From assembly GCF_009380155.1 (NCBI RefSeq), contig NZ_WHUV01000009.1:1-64000 (forward strand): DNA of 64,000 nucleotides. The letters run 5' to 3'. Both the position numbers and the translations under genes were made by a program. The notes under the pieces were generated by a model that saw only the letters and a list, made by a program, of their open reading frames with translations, did no database searches and was not told where the DNA came from. Of this stretch, positions 44,270 through 52,580 are shown piece by piece (positions within the stretch are counted from its first letter, which is position 1; each line of letters opens with the position of its first letter). The DNA comes from Pseudomonas piscis (GTDB lineage: Bacteria > Pseudomonadota > Gammaproteobacteria > Pseudomonadales > Pseudomonadaceae).

Positions 44270-44494
44270 ATGAAAAAACTAGTTTTAGCTGCTGCTTTGT
44301 TCAGTCTTGCGGGAACTGCCCTTGCCGCCGGCAAGCCATGCGAGGAGCTCAAGGGCGAAATCGCCGCGAAGCTCGATGCCAAGGGCGTCGCCCACTACTC
44401 GCTGGAAGTGGTCGACAAGGGCGCCGCGGCGGATGGCAAGGTGGTCGGCTCCTGCGAAGCCGGTACCAAGGAGATCGTCTACAAGCGCGGTTGA
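44270..44494 (+). CDS. DUF1161 small exported protein (copy 1)
   Basis: 74 residues: signal peptide MKKLVLAAALFSLAGTALA, then GKPCEELKGEIAAKLDAKGVAHYSLEVVDKG ... GKVVGSCEAGTKEIVYKR. Two Cys (CEEL and GSCE) probably form a disulfide in the periplasm. DUF1161; function unknown. A paralogue lies at 46370-46603. Ends with a strong terminator. Confidence 0.88.
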   Translation: MKKLVLAAALFSLAGTALAAGKPCEELKGEIAAKLDAKGVAHYSLEVVDKGAAADGKVVGSCEAGTKEIVYKRG

Positions 44495-44520
44495 TCCCTT
44501 GTAGCCTCCGGAAAGAACCA

Positions 44521-44546
44521 AGCCGACGCCAGGCGTCGGCTTTTTT
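44521..44546 (+). terminator. Terminator after the first DUF1161 gene
   Basis: GCCGACGCC-a-GGCGTCGGC (44522-44540) followed by T6. It also lies just past the 3' end of the convergent luciferase-like gene. Confidence 0.88.
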
Positions 44547-44567
44547 GTGCCCGGGATCCAGGCTCGT

Positions 44568-45569
44568 TCAGCCCTTCATCAACTGGGACAGCAGCTCGTA
44601 GGAGTGCAGGCGGTCGGCGTGCTCATAGAGGTCGCAGGTGAAGATCAGTTCGTCGGCGCCGGTCTGATCCACCAGCACTTCCAGCTTGGCGCGGATCTTC
44701 GCCGGGCTGCCGATCATCGCCAGGCCGAGGAAACTCCCCACCGCTTCCTTCTCATGGGGCAGCCACAGTCCATCCATGCTTGTGACCGGCTTGCGCTGGA
44801 CCAGGCTCTGGCCGCGCATCAGGGCGAGGATGCGCTGGTACACCGAGGTCGCCAGGTAATCGGCCTGTTCGTCGGTATCGGCGGCCACCAGCGGTACGCC
44901 GAGCATCACGTAGGGTTTGTCGAGTACCGCCGAAGGCTTGAAGTGATTGCGATACACGCGGATCGCCTCATGCATGTAGCGCGGTGCGAAGTGCGAGGCG
45001 AAGGCGTAGGGCAGGCCCCGCTCCCCGGCCAGCTGCGCGCTAAACAGGCTGGAACCCAGTAGCCACACCGGCACGTTGCTGCCGGTGCCGGGCATCGCGA
45101 TCACCCGCTGTTCCGGGGAACGTGGGCCCAGGTAGGCCATCAGCTCGGCCACATCCTCGGGGAAGTCGTCGGCGCTGCCGGAACGTTCCCGGCGCAGGGC
45201 TCGCGCGGTCATCTGGTCCGAGCCCGGAGCCCGGCCCAGGCCCAGGTCGATGCGTCCCGGATACAGGCTCTCCAGGGTGCCGAACTGCTCGGCGATCACC
45301 AGTGGTGCGTGGTTGGGCAGCATCACCCCGCCAGAGCCGATGCGAATGGTCGAGGTGCCGCCGGCCAGGTAGCCGATGAGCACCGAGGTGGCGGAGCTGG
45401 CGATGCCGTCCATGTTGTGGTGCTCGGCGACCCAGAACCGGGTATAGCCGAGCTTCTCCACGTGCTGGGCCAGGTCCAGGGAATTGCGCAGGGATTGGGC
45501 CGGGCTGGCGTCTTCACGCACGGGCACCAGGTCGAGGGTCGAGAATTTCACAGCGGACAGCGATTGCAT
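44568..45569 (-). CDS. Luciferase-like flavin-dependent monooxygenase
   Basis: 333 residues of the LLM class (YhbW/alkanal monooxygenase-like): FSTLDLVPVREDASPAQSLRNSLDLAQHVEKLGYTRFWVAEHHNM, TSTIRIGSGGVMLPNHAPLVIAEQFGTLESLYPGRIDLGLGRAPG, PVWLLGSSLFSAQLAGERGLPYAFASHF. Uses FMNH2 or F420-like reduced flavin; natural substrate unknown. AAGGAG lies upstream of the start. Stands alone. Confidence 0.9.
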   Translation of the reverse strand: MQSLSAVKFSTLDLVPVREDASPAQSLRNSLDLAQHVEKLGYTRFWVAEHHNMDGIASSATSVLIGYLAGGTSTIRIGSGGVMLPNHAPLVIAEQFGTLESLYPGRIDLGLGRAPGSDQMTARALRRERSGSADDFPEDVAELMAYLGPRSPEQRVIAMPGTGSNVPVWLLGSSLFSAQLAGERGLPYAFASHFAPRYMHEAIRVYRNHFKPSAVLDKPYVMLGVPLVAADTDEQADYLATSVYQRILALMRGQSLVQRKPVTSMDGLWLPHEKEAVGSFLGLAMIGSPAKIRAKLEVLVDQTGADELIFTCDLYEHADRLHSYELLSQLMKG

Positions 45570-45794
45570 AAGCCTGCTTCTCCTTGGGGTGTGCAGGCTT
45601 TTTACACGCGCAAAACCTGCCGAAATCTGTCAGTCAGGTCTATGCAATGTGGGCATATACCCGAGTTTCAATAGCCAGAGTAAATTTTTGGGGTAAATGG
45701 TCGCAGCAGACCAGCTGAACTTTGCTTGCGGATCTGTCCTCAGAACCCTTGAGGTCCGGGAATTCCCCTGCACCGCTTCCTCGAGGAGAGATAC

Positions 45795-46226
45795 ATGGCT
45801 ATCAAGAAGAAGGCTTCGGCCCATTGGCAAGGCGACCTGAAAACCGGCGTGGGGTCGATCTCCACCGAAACCGGAGTCCTGCGCGACGCCCCCTACGGCT
45901 TCACGGCGCGCTTCGAAGGCGGCAAGGGCACCAACCCCGAGGAGTTGATCGGTGCGGCCCATGCCGGCTGCTTCTCCATGGCATTTTCCATGATCCTCGG
46001 CGAGGCCGGGCTCAAGGCCGAAAGCATCGATACCCAGGCCGAAGTGACCCTGGACCAGGTCGACGGCGGCTTCGCCATCACTGCCGTGCACCTGGTCCTC
46101 AAGGCCAGGATCCCGGGGGCCAGCCAGCAGCAGTTCGACGAACTGAGCCGCAAGGCCAAGGAAGGTTGCCCGGTATCCAAGGTGCTCAAGGCCAGCATCA
46201 CGCTGGACGCGACCCTGGTCGGTTGA
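45795..46226 (+). CDS. OsmC-family peroxiredoxin
   Basis: 143 residues: AIKKKASAHWQGDLKTGVGSISTETGVLRDAPYGF, NPEELIGAAHAGCFSMAFSMIL with the first catalytic Cys, and KEGCPVSKVLKA with the second. This is the OsmC rather than Ohr branch by the N-terminal GxxGxGxLST-like motif and the YGF segment. Reduces organic hydroperoxides in the cytoplasm and is often osmotically induced. CGAGGAGAG precedes the ATG. Confidence 0.93.
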   Translation: MAIKKKASAHWQGDLKTGVGSISTETGVLRDAPYGFTARFEGGKGTNPEELIGAAHAGCFSMAFSMILGEAGLKAESIDTQAEVTLDQVDGGFAITAVHLVLKARIPGASQQQFDELSRKAKEGCPVSKVLKASITLDATLVG

Positions 46227-46369
46227 ACATGGCCGCCGGCTTCCGCATCGGGAGCCGGCGGGCCCAGGCTGTGCGCCAGTTCAGAACCGGGTCATGGAAA
46301 ATGTGGTCGAATACCTGACTGCGGCTTGAGTGTGCGTTCGCACGCGCCGCAACAAGGGAGTTTGCAATC

Positions 46370-46603
46370 ATGAAACGTTTTGCCTTGGCGGTAGCAAGTT
46401 GTGCGCTGGCCACATCGGCCCTGGCCGCGCCCAAGCCCTGCGAGGAACTCAAGGCCGAGATCGAAGCCAAGATCCAGGCCCGGGGCGTCTCCTCCTACAC
46501 CCTGGAAATCGTCACCAATGACGAGGTCCACGACGACAACATGGTGGTCGGCAGCTGCGAGAACGGCACCAAGAAGATCATCTACCAGAAGAACGATCGC
46601 TGA
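46370..46603 (+). CDS. DUF1161 small exported protein (copy 2)
   Basis: 77 residues with a signal peptide (MKRFALAVASCALATSALA) and the same body as the gene at 44270: KPCEELKAEIEAKIQARGVSSYTLEIVTNDEV ... NMVVGSCENGTKKIIYQK. Clearly a paralogue; the two Cys are conserved. Function unknown. Convergent with a lipoprotein gene 6 bp away. Confidence 0.88.
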   Translation: MKRFALAVASCALATSALAAPKPCEELKAEIEAKIQARGVSSYTLEIVTNDEVHDDNMVVGSCENGTKKIIYQKNDR

Positions 46604-46609
46604 ACCGGC

Positions 46610-47029
46610 TCAGGGTACGCAGTTGATCATCCGCTCTTCGGCGACGATCTCGCGCTGGGCGTTGTACAGCCTGGCGCTGGGGGTGAACCCCAGGTTGCGG
46701 GCTTCCAGCCGGTAGCGCTGGCCGGCCTGGAAGTGGTCGTAGCGCAGGCTCAGGTAGCACAGCCGCTCCTGTGGGTCGGTGGTCATGCCCATGCCGCCGG
46801 CGAACACCTCGAAGTCAAAACGCACCATCAGCTCGTGACTGCCGGGTGTGACCTGGAAGAACCGGCCATCGCCCAGGCGCTGGTTGTCCAGGCGCTCGGC
46901 CATCAGCAGCCGGCCTCCTGGCGCTGGGGTGGCCAGGTCGATCCAGGCCTGTTGCGGGTCGACGCTGGGCAGTGGCGTGCTGCAGGCAGTGAGGGTGGCA
47001 AGGGCGAGGATCAGCAGTGGCAGGCGCAT
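46610..47029 (-). CDS. Putative lipoprotein (paralogue A)
   Basis: 139 residues from MRLPLLILALATLTACSTPLPS at 47029; LTAC is a lipobox, so the mature protein is a lipid-anchored Cys. The body DPQQAWIDLA ... GDGRFFQVTPGSHELMVRFDFEVF ... CYLSLRYDHFQAGQRYRLEARNLGFTPSARLYN resembles the neighbouring gene, with alternating beta strands. Ser after the lipobox Cys favours outer-membrane sorting. Family unnamed to me. Confidence 0.82.
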   Translation of the reverse strand: MRLPLLILALATLTACSTPLPSVDPQQAWIDLATPAPGGRLLMAERLDNQRLGDGRFFQVTPGSHELMVRFDFEVFAGGMGMTTDPQERLCYLSLRYDHFQAGQRYRLEARNLGFTPSARLYNAQREIVAEERMINCVP

Positions 47030-47073
47030 GAACAAGGGGCCAGGTCAGCGAAGGGGCTCCAGCATAGCGCCGA

Positions 47074-47490
47074 TCAACTGCGCTGGCAGCCTGCCGGTTG
47101 CGCCTTGCCCAGCAGGGTGTGCTGTTCGTCGTAGAGCCTGGCCCAGGGATGGAAGCCGATGTTGCCGGCCCGTACCTGGTAGCGCTGGCCAGCGCTGAAG
47201 CCGGTGAATTTCACGTTCAACTGGCAATCGCGCCACAGCGGCTCCTCCACATCGGCGCCGATGTTGCCCGGGGCCACGGCGAACTGGTAGCGCAGGGTCA
47301 ATTCATGGGTACCGGGCTGGACCTGGAAGTAGCGCGGGTCCCCGGCGCCCTTGGCGTCCACTTCCACGGCTTGCAAGGTGGTGTCCTGGGGTGGGGCGAG
47401 GTCGATCCAGGCTTGCGCCGGGTCGGGATCGGGCAGGCTGGCGCAGCCATTTAGGGCCAGCAATCCGGTGGTCAGCAGCAACACGCGCAT
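47074..47490 (-). CDS. Putative lipoprotein (paralogue B)
   Basis: 138 residues. Signal peptide and lipobox MRVLLLTTGLLALNGCASLPD. The body parallels the next gene: DPAQAWIDLAPP ... GDPRYFQVQPGTHELTLRYQFAV ... CQLNVKFTGFSAGQRYQVRAGNIGFHPWARLYDEQ. The two genes are tandem duplicates 44 bp apart on the same strand and probably co-transcribed. Outer-membrane lipoprotein predicted; role unknown. Confidence 0.82.
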   Translation of the reverse strand: MRVLLLTTGLLALNGCASLPDPDPAQAWIDLAPPQDTTLQAVEVDAKGAGDPRYFQVQPGTHELTLRYQFAVAPGNIGADVEEPLWRDCQLNVKFTGFSAGQRYQVRAGNIGFHPWARLYDEQHTLLGKAQPAGCQRS

Positions 47491-47549
47491 GGCGAAACTC
47501 CAGGCAGGCGAGATAGTCTTGCGGGCAGACTCTCTGTGGATGATTCGAT

Positions 47550-48629
47550 TTGACTAGGCCGTGTCCAAGCCATGGGGTACTTGATCGCGTTTTGCGCGTT
47601 TGGTTTCCGATCCTGGTGCTTTTGCTGCTCAACGGTTGCAGCAGCGCCGGCTATTACAGCCAGCTGGCCAGTGGCCAATTACAGTTGTTGCGGGCTCGTA
47701 CACCGGTAACCCAGGTGCTGGCCGATCCATCCCGTGATGCCACCCTGCGTGCCCACCTGGCCCAGTCGCAGCGTGCCCGGACCTTCGCCAGCGAGCACCT
47801 GCACCTGCCGGACAACCGCAGCTATCGGTTGTACGTCGATATCGGCCGGCCTTACGTGGTATGGAACGTGTTCGCTACCCCGGAGTTTTCCCTGGCCCCG
47901 CAAACCCATTGCTTTCCCATCGCCGGTTGCGTGGCCTATCGCGGCTACTACAGCCAGGGCGCGGCCCGGGGCGAGGCCGCACTGTTGCAGCTAAAGGGCC
48001 TGGACGTGGCCGTTGGCGGGGTGGAGGCCTATTCGACCCTGGGCTGGTTCGATGATCCGATCATCAGTTCGATGCTGCACTGGGGCGATGAGCGCCTGGC
48101 GACCCTGATCTTCCATGAACTGGCCCACCAGCGCTTCTACGTGAAGGACGACACCGAGTTCAACGAGTCCTTCGCCACCTTCGTCGAGCAGGAAGGCACC
48201 CGGCAATGGCGGGCCTATCGCGGCTTGCCGCCGGCTACCGATGGCCAGCTGCGTCAGCGCGACCAGTTCACCCAGCTGGTGCTCGACACTCGCAAGCGCC
48301 TGGAACAGCTCTATGCCCTGCCCTTGCCCGCTGAGCAGATGCGCCAGCGCAAGGCCCAGGAGTTCGAGCGCATGCGCCAGGACTACCGCCAGCTACGGGA
48401 CAGCCAGTGGGCCGGCTCCAATCGCTACGACGCCTGGATCAACACCCCTTTGAACAACGCCCGGCTCTTGCCCTTCGGCCTGTACGACCAGTGGGTGCCG
48501 GCCTTCGCCGCGTTGTTCAAGCAAGTGCACGGCGACTGGCCGGCCTTCTATGGGGCGGTTGAAAAGCTCGGCCGCCAGCCGGTCGAAAAACGCAAGGCGG
48601 CGCTGACAGCCTTGATGGGTGGCCTCTAG
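47550..48629 (+). CDS. Lipoprotein-like aminopeptidase (HExxH zinc protease)
   Basis: 359 residues from a TTG at 47550; a second TTG at 47592 would start nearer the signal segment. VWFPILVLLLLNGCSSAGYYSQL is a signal peptide with lipobox LNGC. The zinc motif is LIFHELAHQRFYVKDDTEFNESFATFVEQEG, with the third ligand Glu downstream. This is the PF10023 'putative aminopeptidase' family of Gram-negative envelopes. Start codon is uncertain because no strong ribosome site precedes either TTG. Confidence 0.85.
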   Translation: MTRPCPSHGVLDRVLRVWFPILVLLLLNGCSSAGYYSQLASGQLQLLRARTPVTQVLADPSRDATLRAHLAQSQRARTFASEHLHLPDNRSYRLYVDIGRPYVVWNVFATPEFSLAPQTHCFPIAGCVAYRGYYSQGAARGEAALLQLKGLDVAVGGVEAYSTLGWFDDPIISSMLHWGDERLATLIFHELAHQRFYVKDDTEFNESFATFVEQEGTRQWRAYRGLPPATDGQLRQRDQFTQLVLDTRKRLEQLYALPLPAEQMRQRKAQEFERMRQDYRQLRDSQWAGSNRYDAWINTPLNNARLLPFGLYDQWVPAFAALFKQVHGDWPAFYGAVEKLGRQPVEKRKAALTALMGGL

Positions 48630-48656
48630 AAGCACGCCAAGGAATACGCTTGCTTT

Positions 48657-48689
48657 CGTAGGAGCGAGGCTCGCCCGCGATGAGGCCGG
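48657..48689. repeat. REP sequence
   Basis: CGTAGGAGCGAGGCTCGCCCGCGATGAGGCCGG, the common fluorescens-group REP. A degenerate partner GGCGTGCTGGCCCGCGATGCGC lies at 48774-48795, on the far side of the transposase remnant. Confidence 0.65.
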
Positions 48690-48693
48690 ATCG

Positions 48694-48768
48694 TCAAATC
48701 CAGATCGCATCCCAAAGCGTGTAGTCGCCAACCCGCTTCACCAGCCCCGCGTGTAACGGGTTGGCCAC
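48694..48768 (-). pseudogene. Remnant of a REP-associated tyrosine transposase (RAYT)
   Basis: Twenty-four codons plus stop on the minus strand read VANPLHAGLV then KRVGDYTLWDAIWI. This is the C-terminal end of RAYT transposases (VANPLRAGLVxxxGDYPxWDAxW). No longer frame continues upstream, so the rest of the gene is gone. Flanked by REP sequences, the normal target and partner of RAYT enzymes. Confidence 0.7.
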
Positions 48769-48800
48769 GGGTAGGCGTGCTGGCCCGCGATGCGCTCGGT

Positions 48801-49451
48801 TCAGCGCGGCAGGAAGGCCTGGTGCAGTTGCTCCAGGGTCTGGAAGTGATAGGCCGGTGCTTCGGCGCTCAGTTCCTCGTGGCTGCCGAAGCCGTAACCC
48901 ACCGCCGCTGCGTCCAGGCCATTGCGCCTCGCGCCGATCAGGTCGTGCTTGCGGTCGCCGATCATCAGGGTGTCGGCCGGATCCAGGCGTTCCTGTTCCA
49001 GCAGGTGGGCAATCAACTCCACCTTGTCGGTACGGGTGCCATCCAGCTCGCTGCCGTAGATCACCTTGAAGTGCTTGGCGAAGTCGAAGTGGCGGGCGAT
49101 CTCCCGGGCGAACACCCAGGGCTTGGAGGTGGCGATGTACAGCTGCCGGCCCTGGCCGCCGAGGGTCTCGAGCAGCGGCATGACGCCGTCGAAGACACGG
49201 TTCTCGTACAGGCCGGTGACCTTGAAGCGTTCGCGATAGAAATTCACCGCGTCCCAGGCCCGGGCTTCGTCGAAGCCATAGAACTGCATGAAGGCCTGCA
49301 GCAGCGGCGGGCCGATGAAGTGTTCGAGCTTGGCAAGGTCCGGTTCGTCGATGCCCAGCTTGCCCAGGGCGAACTGGATCGAGCGGGTGATGCCTTCGCG
49401 AGGGTCGGTGAGAGTGCCGTCGAGGTCGAACAATACGGTTTGGTAATGCAT
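48801..49451 (-). CDS. HAD-family phosphatase (phosphoglycolate phosphatase-like)
   Basis: 216 residues from MHYQTVLFDLDGTLTDPREG at 49451 (ATG seven codons downstream of the longer frame's start). HAD motifs: DLDGT, ATSKPWVFA (motif II Thr/Ser), K in RTDKVELI, and MIGDRKHDLIGARRNG. The cap domain is helical. Matches PA0065 in position, next to gamma carbonic anhydrase. Substrate could be phosphoglycolate or a nucleotide (YjjG/PyrP-like); not certain. Confidence 0.9.
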   Translation of the reverse strand: MHYQTVLFDLDGTLTDPREGITRSIQFALGKLGIDEPDLAKLEHFIGPPLLQAFMQFYGFDEARAWDAVNFYRERFKVTGLYENRVFDGVMPLLETLGGQGRQLYIATSKPWVFAREIARHFDFAKHFKVIYGSELDGTRTDKVELIAHLLEQERLDPADTLMIGDRKHDLIGARRNGLDAAAVGYGFGSHEELSAEAPAYHFQTLEQLHQAFLPR

Positions 49452-49479
49452 GGGAATTCCTGGGCTGTGCAACGGTTGA

Positions 49480-50025
49480 TCAGGGCCGGTCGTAGCCTTC
49501 GGCCAGGTGCTGGTCCTTGAGCTTCACGTAGTTGCCGGCGCTGTAAGTGAAGAATGCACGTTCCTTGTCGGTCAGGGCGCGCACCTGCTTCACCGGGCTG
49601 CCGACATAGAGGAAGCCGCTGGCCAGGCGCTTGCCCGGCGGCACCAGGCTGCCGGCGCCGACCATCACGTCATCCTCCACCACCGCGCCGTCCATGACGA
49701 TGCTACCCATGCCGATCAGGACCCGGCTGCCGATGCTGCAACCATGGAGCATGACCTTGTGGGCGATGGTCACGTCATCGCCGATCAACAGCGGGAAACC
49801 CTCGGGGTTGAAGGGGCCGGCGTGGGTGATGTGCAGCACGCTGGCATCTTGCACGCTGGTGCGGGCGCCGATGCGGATGCGGTGCATGTCGCCGCGGATC
49901 ACGGTCAGGGGCCAGACCGAGCTGTCGGCGCCGATCTCGACGTCGCCGATGACCACCGCCGAATGGTCGACGAAGGCCCGTTCGCCGAGTTTCGGCCTGT
50001 GGTCCTGATAGGTGCGGATGGCCAA
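49480..50025 (-). CDS. Gamma-class carbonic anhydrase-like protein
   Basis: 181 residues of left-handed beta-helix hexapeptide repeats: FVDHSAVVIGDVEIGADSSVWPLTVIRGDMHRIRIGARTSVQDASVLHITH, IAHKVMLHGCSIGSRVLIGMGSIVMDGAVVEDDVMVGAGSLVPPGKRL. Zn-binding His of the gamma-CA fold are present. Divergent from prlC; HAD gene follows by 28 bp. Activity as a carbonic anhydrase is inferred, since many relatives lack it. Confidence 0.9.
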   Translation of the reverse strand: MAIRTYQDHRPKLGERAFVDHSAVVIGDVEIGADSSVWPLTVIRGDMHRIRIGARTSVQDASVLHITHAGPFNPEGFPLLIGDDVTIAHKVMLHGCSIGSRVLIGMGSIVMDGAVVEDDVMVGAGSLVPPGKRLASGFLYVGSPVKQVRALTDKERAFFTYSAGNYVKLKDQHLAEGYDRP

Positions 50026-50139
50026 GTGCGGGTCCCTCTCTAGGATTATTAATAGGGGCTATAGCTGCCATGGCTGTCGATTGTAATTAAGATGGTGCTA
50101 CGTTTCCCAAGCATGTTTCTTCCAGCCAAGGTGCCCACC

Positions 50140-52191
50140 GTGAGTGTGAACAACCCTCTTCTGCAGCCCTATGACCTGCCGCCGTTCTCGGCGATCCGTG
50201 CCGAACACGTACAGCCGGCCATCGAACAGATCCTGGCTGACAACCGCGCCGCCATCGCCGAGATCCTCAAGACCCAGGCCACTGCGCCGACCTGGGCCGG
50301 CCTGGTGCTGGCCATGGACGAGCTCAACGATCGCCTGGGCGCCGCCTGGAGCCCGGTCAGCCATCTCAATGCCGTGTGCAACAGCGCCGACCTGCGCGAG
50401 GCCTATGAGGCCTGCCTGCCGGCATTGAGCGCCTACTCCACCGAAATGGGCCAGAACCGCGAGCTGTTCCAGGCCTTCGACGCCCTGGCCAAGAGCCCGG
50501 AGGCGGCCGGTTTCGACGTGGCGCAAAAGACTATCCTCGAACACTCCCTGCGCGATTTCCGCCTGTCGGGCATCGACCTGCCGCCGGAGCAGCAGAAGCG
50601 CTACGCGCAAGTGCAGAGCAAGCTGTCCGAGCTGGGCAGTCGCTTCTCCAACCAGTTGCTCGATGCCACCCAGGCCTGGACCAAGCACATCACCGACGAA
50701 GCGGCGCTGGCCGGCCTGACCGACTCGGCCAAGGCGCAGATGGCCGCCGCGGCCCAGGCCAAGGACCTGGACGGCTGGCTGATCACCCTGGAGTTCCCCA
50801 GCTACTACGCAGTCATGACCTACGCCCAGGACCGCGCCCTGCGTGAAGAGGTCTACGCCGCCTACTGCACCCGGGCCTCCGACCAGGGCCCCAACGCCGG
50901 CCAGCACGACAACGGCCCGGTGATGCAGGAGATCCTCGACTTGCGCCAGGAACTGGCCAAGCTGCTGGGTTTCGCCAGCTTCGCCGAGCTGAGCCTGGCC
51001 ACCAAGATGGCCGAGTCCAGCGACCAGGTGCTGGGTTTCCTGCGGGACCTGGCCAAGCGCAGCAAGCCGTTCGCCGCCCAGGACCTGGTACAGCTCAAGG
51101 CCTATGCCGCCGAGCAAGGTTGCCCTGACCTGCAAAGCTGGGACAGCGGTTTCTACGGCGAGAAGCTGCGTGAGCAGCGCTACAGCGTGTCCCAGGAAGC
51201 CCTGCGCGCCTACTTCCCCATCGACAAGGTGCTGTCCGGCCTGTTCGCCATCGTCCAGCGCCTGTACGGCATCGAGATCGCCGAGCAGAAGGGCTTCGAT
51301 GCCTGGCACCCGGATGTCCGCCTGTTCGAGATCAAGGAGAACGGCCAGCACGTCGGGCGTTTCTTCTTCGACCTCTACGCCCGCGCCAACAAGCGTGGCG
51401 GTGCCTGGATGGATGGCGCCCGCGACCGTCGGCGCACCGCCGGCGGTACCCTGCAGAGCCCGGTGGCCAACCTGGTGTGCAACTTCACTCCGGCCGCGCC
51501 TGGCAAGCCTGCGCTGCTGACCCACGATGAAGTCACCACCTTGTTCCACGAGTTCGGCCACGGCCTGCACCATTTGCTGACCCGCATCGAGCATGCCGGC
51601 GTCTCCGGGATCAACGGCGTGGCCTGGGATGCCGTGGAGCTGCCGAGCCAGTTCATGGAGAACTGGTGCTGGGAGCCCGAGGGCCTGGCGCTGATCTCCG
51701 GTCACTACGAAACCGGCGAAGCCCTGCCCCAGGACCTGCTGGACAAGATGCTGGCGGCCAAGAACTTCCAGTCCGGGATGATGATGGTGCGCCAGCTGGA
51801 GTTCTCGCTGTTCGACTTCGAACTGCACGCCACCCACGGTGATGGCCGCAGCGTGCTGCAGGTGCTGGAGTCCGTGCGCGACGAGGTCTCGGTGATGCGT
51901 CCGCCGGCCTACAACCGCTTCGCCAACAGCTTCGCCCACATCTTCGCTGGTGGTTATGCCGCCGGTTACTACAGCTACAAGTGGGCCGAAGTGCTGTCGG
52001 CCGACGCCTTCTCGCGTTTCGAGGAAGAGGGTGTGCTCAACGCCGCGACCGGTCGTGCTTTCCGCGAGGCGATCCTGGCCCGTGGCGGTTCCCAGGAGCC
52101 GATGGTGCTGTTCGTCGATTTCCGCGGACGGGCCCCGTCGATTGACGCACTCTTGCGCCACAGCGGCCTCAGCGAGGACGCGGCAGCATGA
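50140..52191 (+). CDS. prlC: Oligopeptidase A
   Basis: 683 residues from the GTG at 50140, which has AAGGTG seven nt upstream (the open frame to 50092 is not preferred). M3 metallopeptidase with the zinc motif TTLFHEFGHGLHHLLTR and third ligand Glu in the following WDAVELPSQFMENWCWE, plus DLYARANKRGGAWMDGARDRR. Degrades signal peptides and small peptides in the cytoplasm. Its stop overlaps the yheV start by 4 nt (ATGA). Confidence 0.96.
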   Translation: MSVNNPLLQPYDLPPFSAIRAEHVQPAIEQILADNRAAIAEILKTQATAPTWAGLVLAMDELNDRLGAAWSPVSHLNAVCNSADLREAYEACLPALSAYSTEMGQNRELFQAFDALAKSPEAAGFDVAQKTILEHSLRDFRLSGIDLPPEQQKRYAQVQSKLSELGSRFSNQLLDATQAWTKHITDEAALAGLTDSAKAQMAAAAQAKDLDGWLITLEFPSYYAVMTYAQDRALREEVYAAYCTRASDQGPNAGQHDNGPVMQEILDLRQELAKLLGFASFAELSLATKMAESSDQVLGFLRDLAKRSKPFAAQDLVQLKAYAAEQGCPDLQSWDSGFYGEKLREQRYSVSQEALRAYFPIDKVLSGLFAIVQRLYGIEIAEQKGFDAWHPDVRLFEIKENGQHVGRFFFDLYARANKRGGAWMDGARDRRRTAGGTLQSPVANLVCNFTPAAPGKPALLTHDEVTTLFHEFGHGLHHLLTRIEHAGVSGINGVAWDAVELPSQFMENWCWEPEGLALISGHYETGEALPQDLLDKMLAAKNFQSGMMMVRQLEFSLFDFELHATHGDGRSVLQVLESVRDEVSVMRPPAYNRFANSFAHIFAGGYAAGYYSYKWAEVLSADAFSRFEEEGVLNAATGRAFREAILARGGSQEPMVLFVDFRGRAPSIDALLRHSGLSEDAAA

Positions 52192-52475
52192 GTGAAGCCC
52201 CCGTGAAGACCAAGAAACGCTTTATCGCCGGCGCGGTTTGCCCGGCGTGCAGTGAGCAGGACAAGCTGATGATGTGGAGCGAAGACGACGTGCCCCATCG
52301 CGAATGCGTGGCCTGCGGTTACTCCGACACCTTGAACGAGCAGGGACTGTCGGTACCCAAGGAATTGAGCACGCGGGTGAACACCGCGGCCCTCAAGGTG
52401 GCGGATGCCAAGGTGCAGTCGGTGCAGTTCTTCCCCAACCCCAAGTTGAAGAAGAAAACCGACGAACCCCAGTAA
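52188..52475 (+). CDS. YheV-family zinc-ribbon protein
   Basis: 95 residues with a zinc ribbon CPACSEQDKLMMWSEDDVPHRECVACGYSD (CxxC...CxxC), then a basic C-terminal part KLKKKTDEPQ. The YheV family has unknown function but is often next to prlC or slyX-like genes. Coupled to prlC by a 4-nt overlap; same position as PA0068. Confidence 0.92.
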   Translation: MSEAPVKTKKRFIAGAVCPACSEQDKLMMWSEDDVPHRECVACGYSDTLNEQGLSVPKELSTRVNTAALKVADAKVQSVQFFPNPKLKKKTDEPQ

Positions 52476-52487
52476 CCGGGAACCCCT

Positions 52488-52555
52488 GTAGGAGTGCAGC
52501 TTGCGCGCGATAGCGGTGTGTCAGACACATCGCGGCGCACAAGCTTGGCTCCTAC
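52488..52555. repeat. REPIN (inverted REP pair)
   Basis: Outer arms GTAGGAG...CTCCTAC, and inner GCGaTGTGTC/GACACAcCGC around a short loop; two REPs in opposite orientation form one large hairpin just after yheV. Confidence 0.8.
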
Positions 52556-52580
52556 GGGAAAGCCTTCTCCCGCGTCGCAA

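Noticed and set aside
50098..52161. 687-codon frame antisense to prlC
   Set aside because: Shadow of the complete oligopeptidase A gene.
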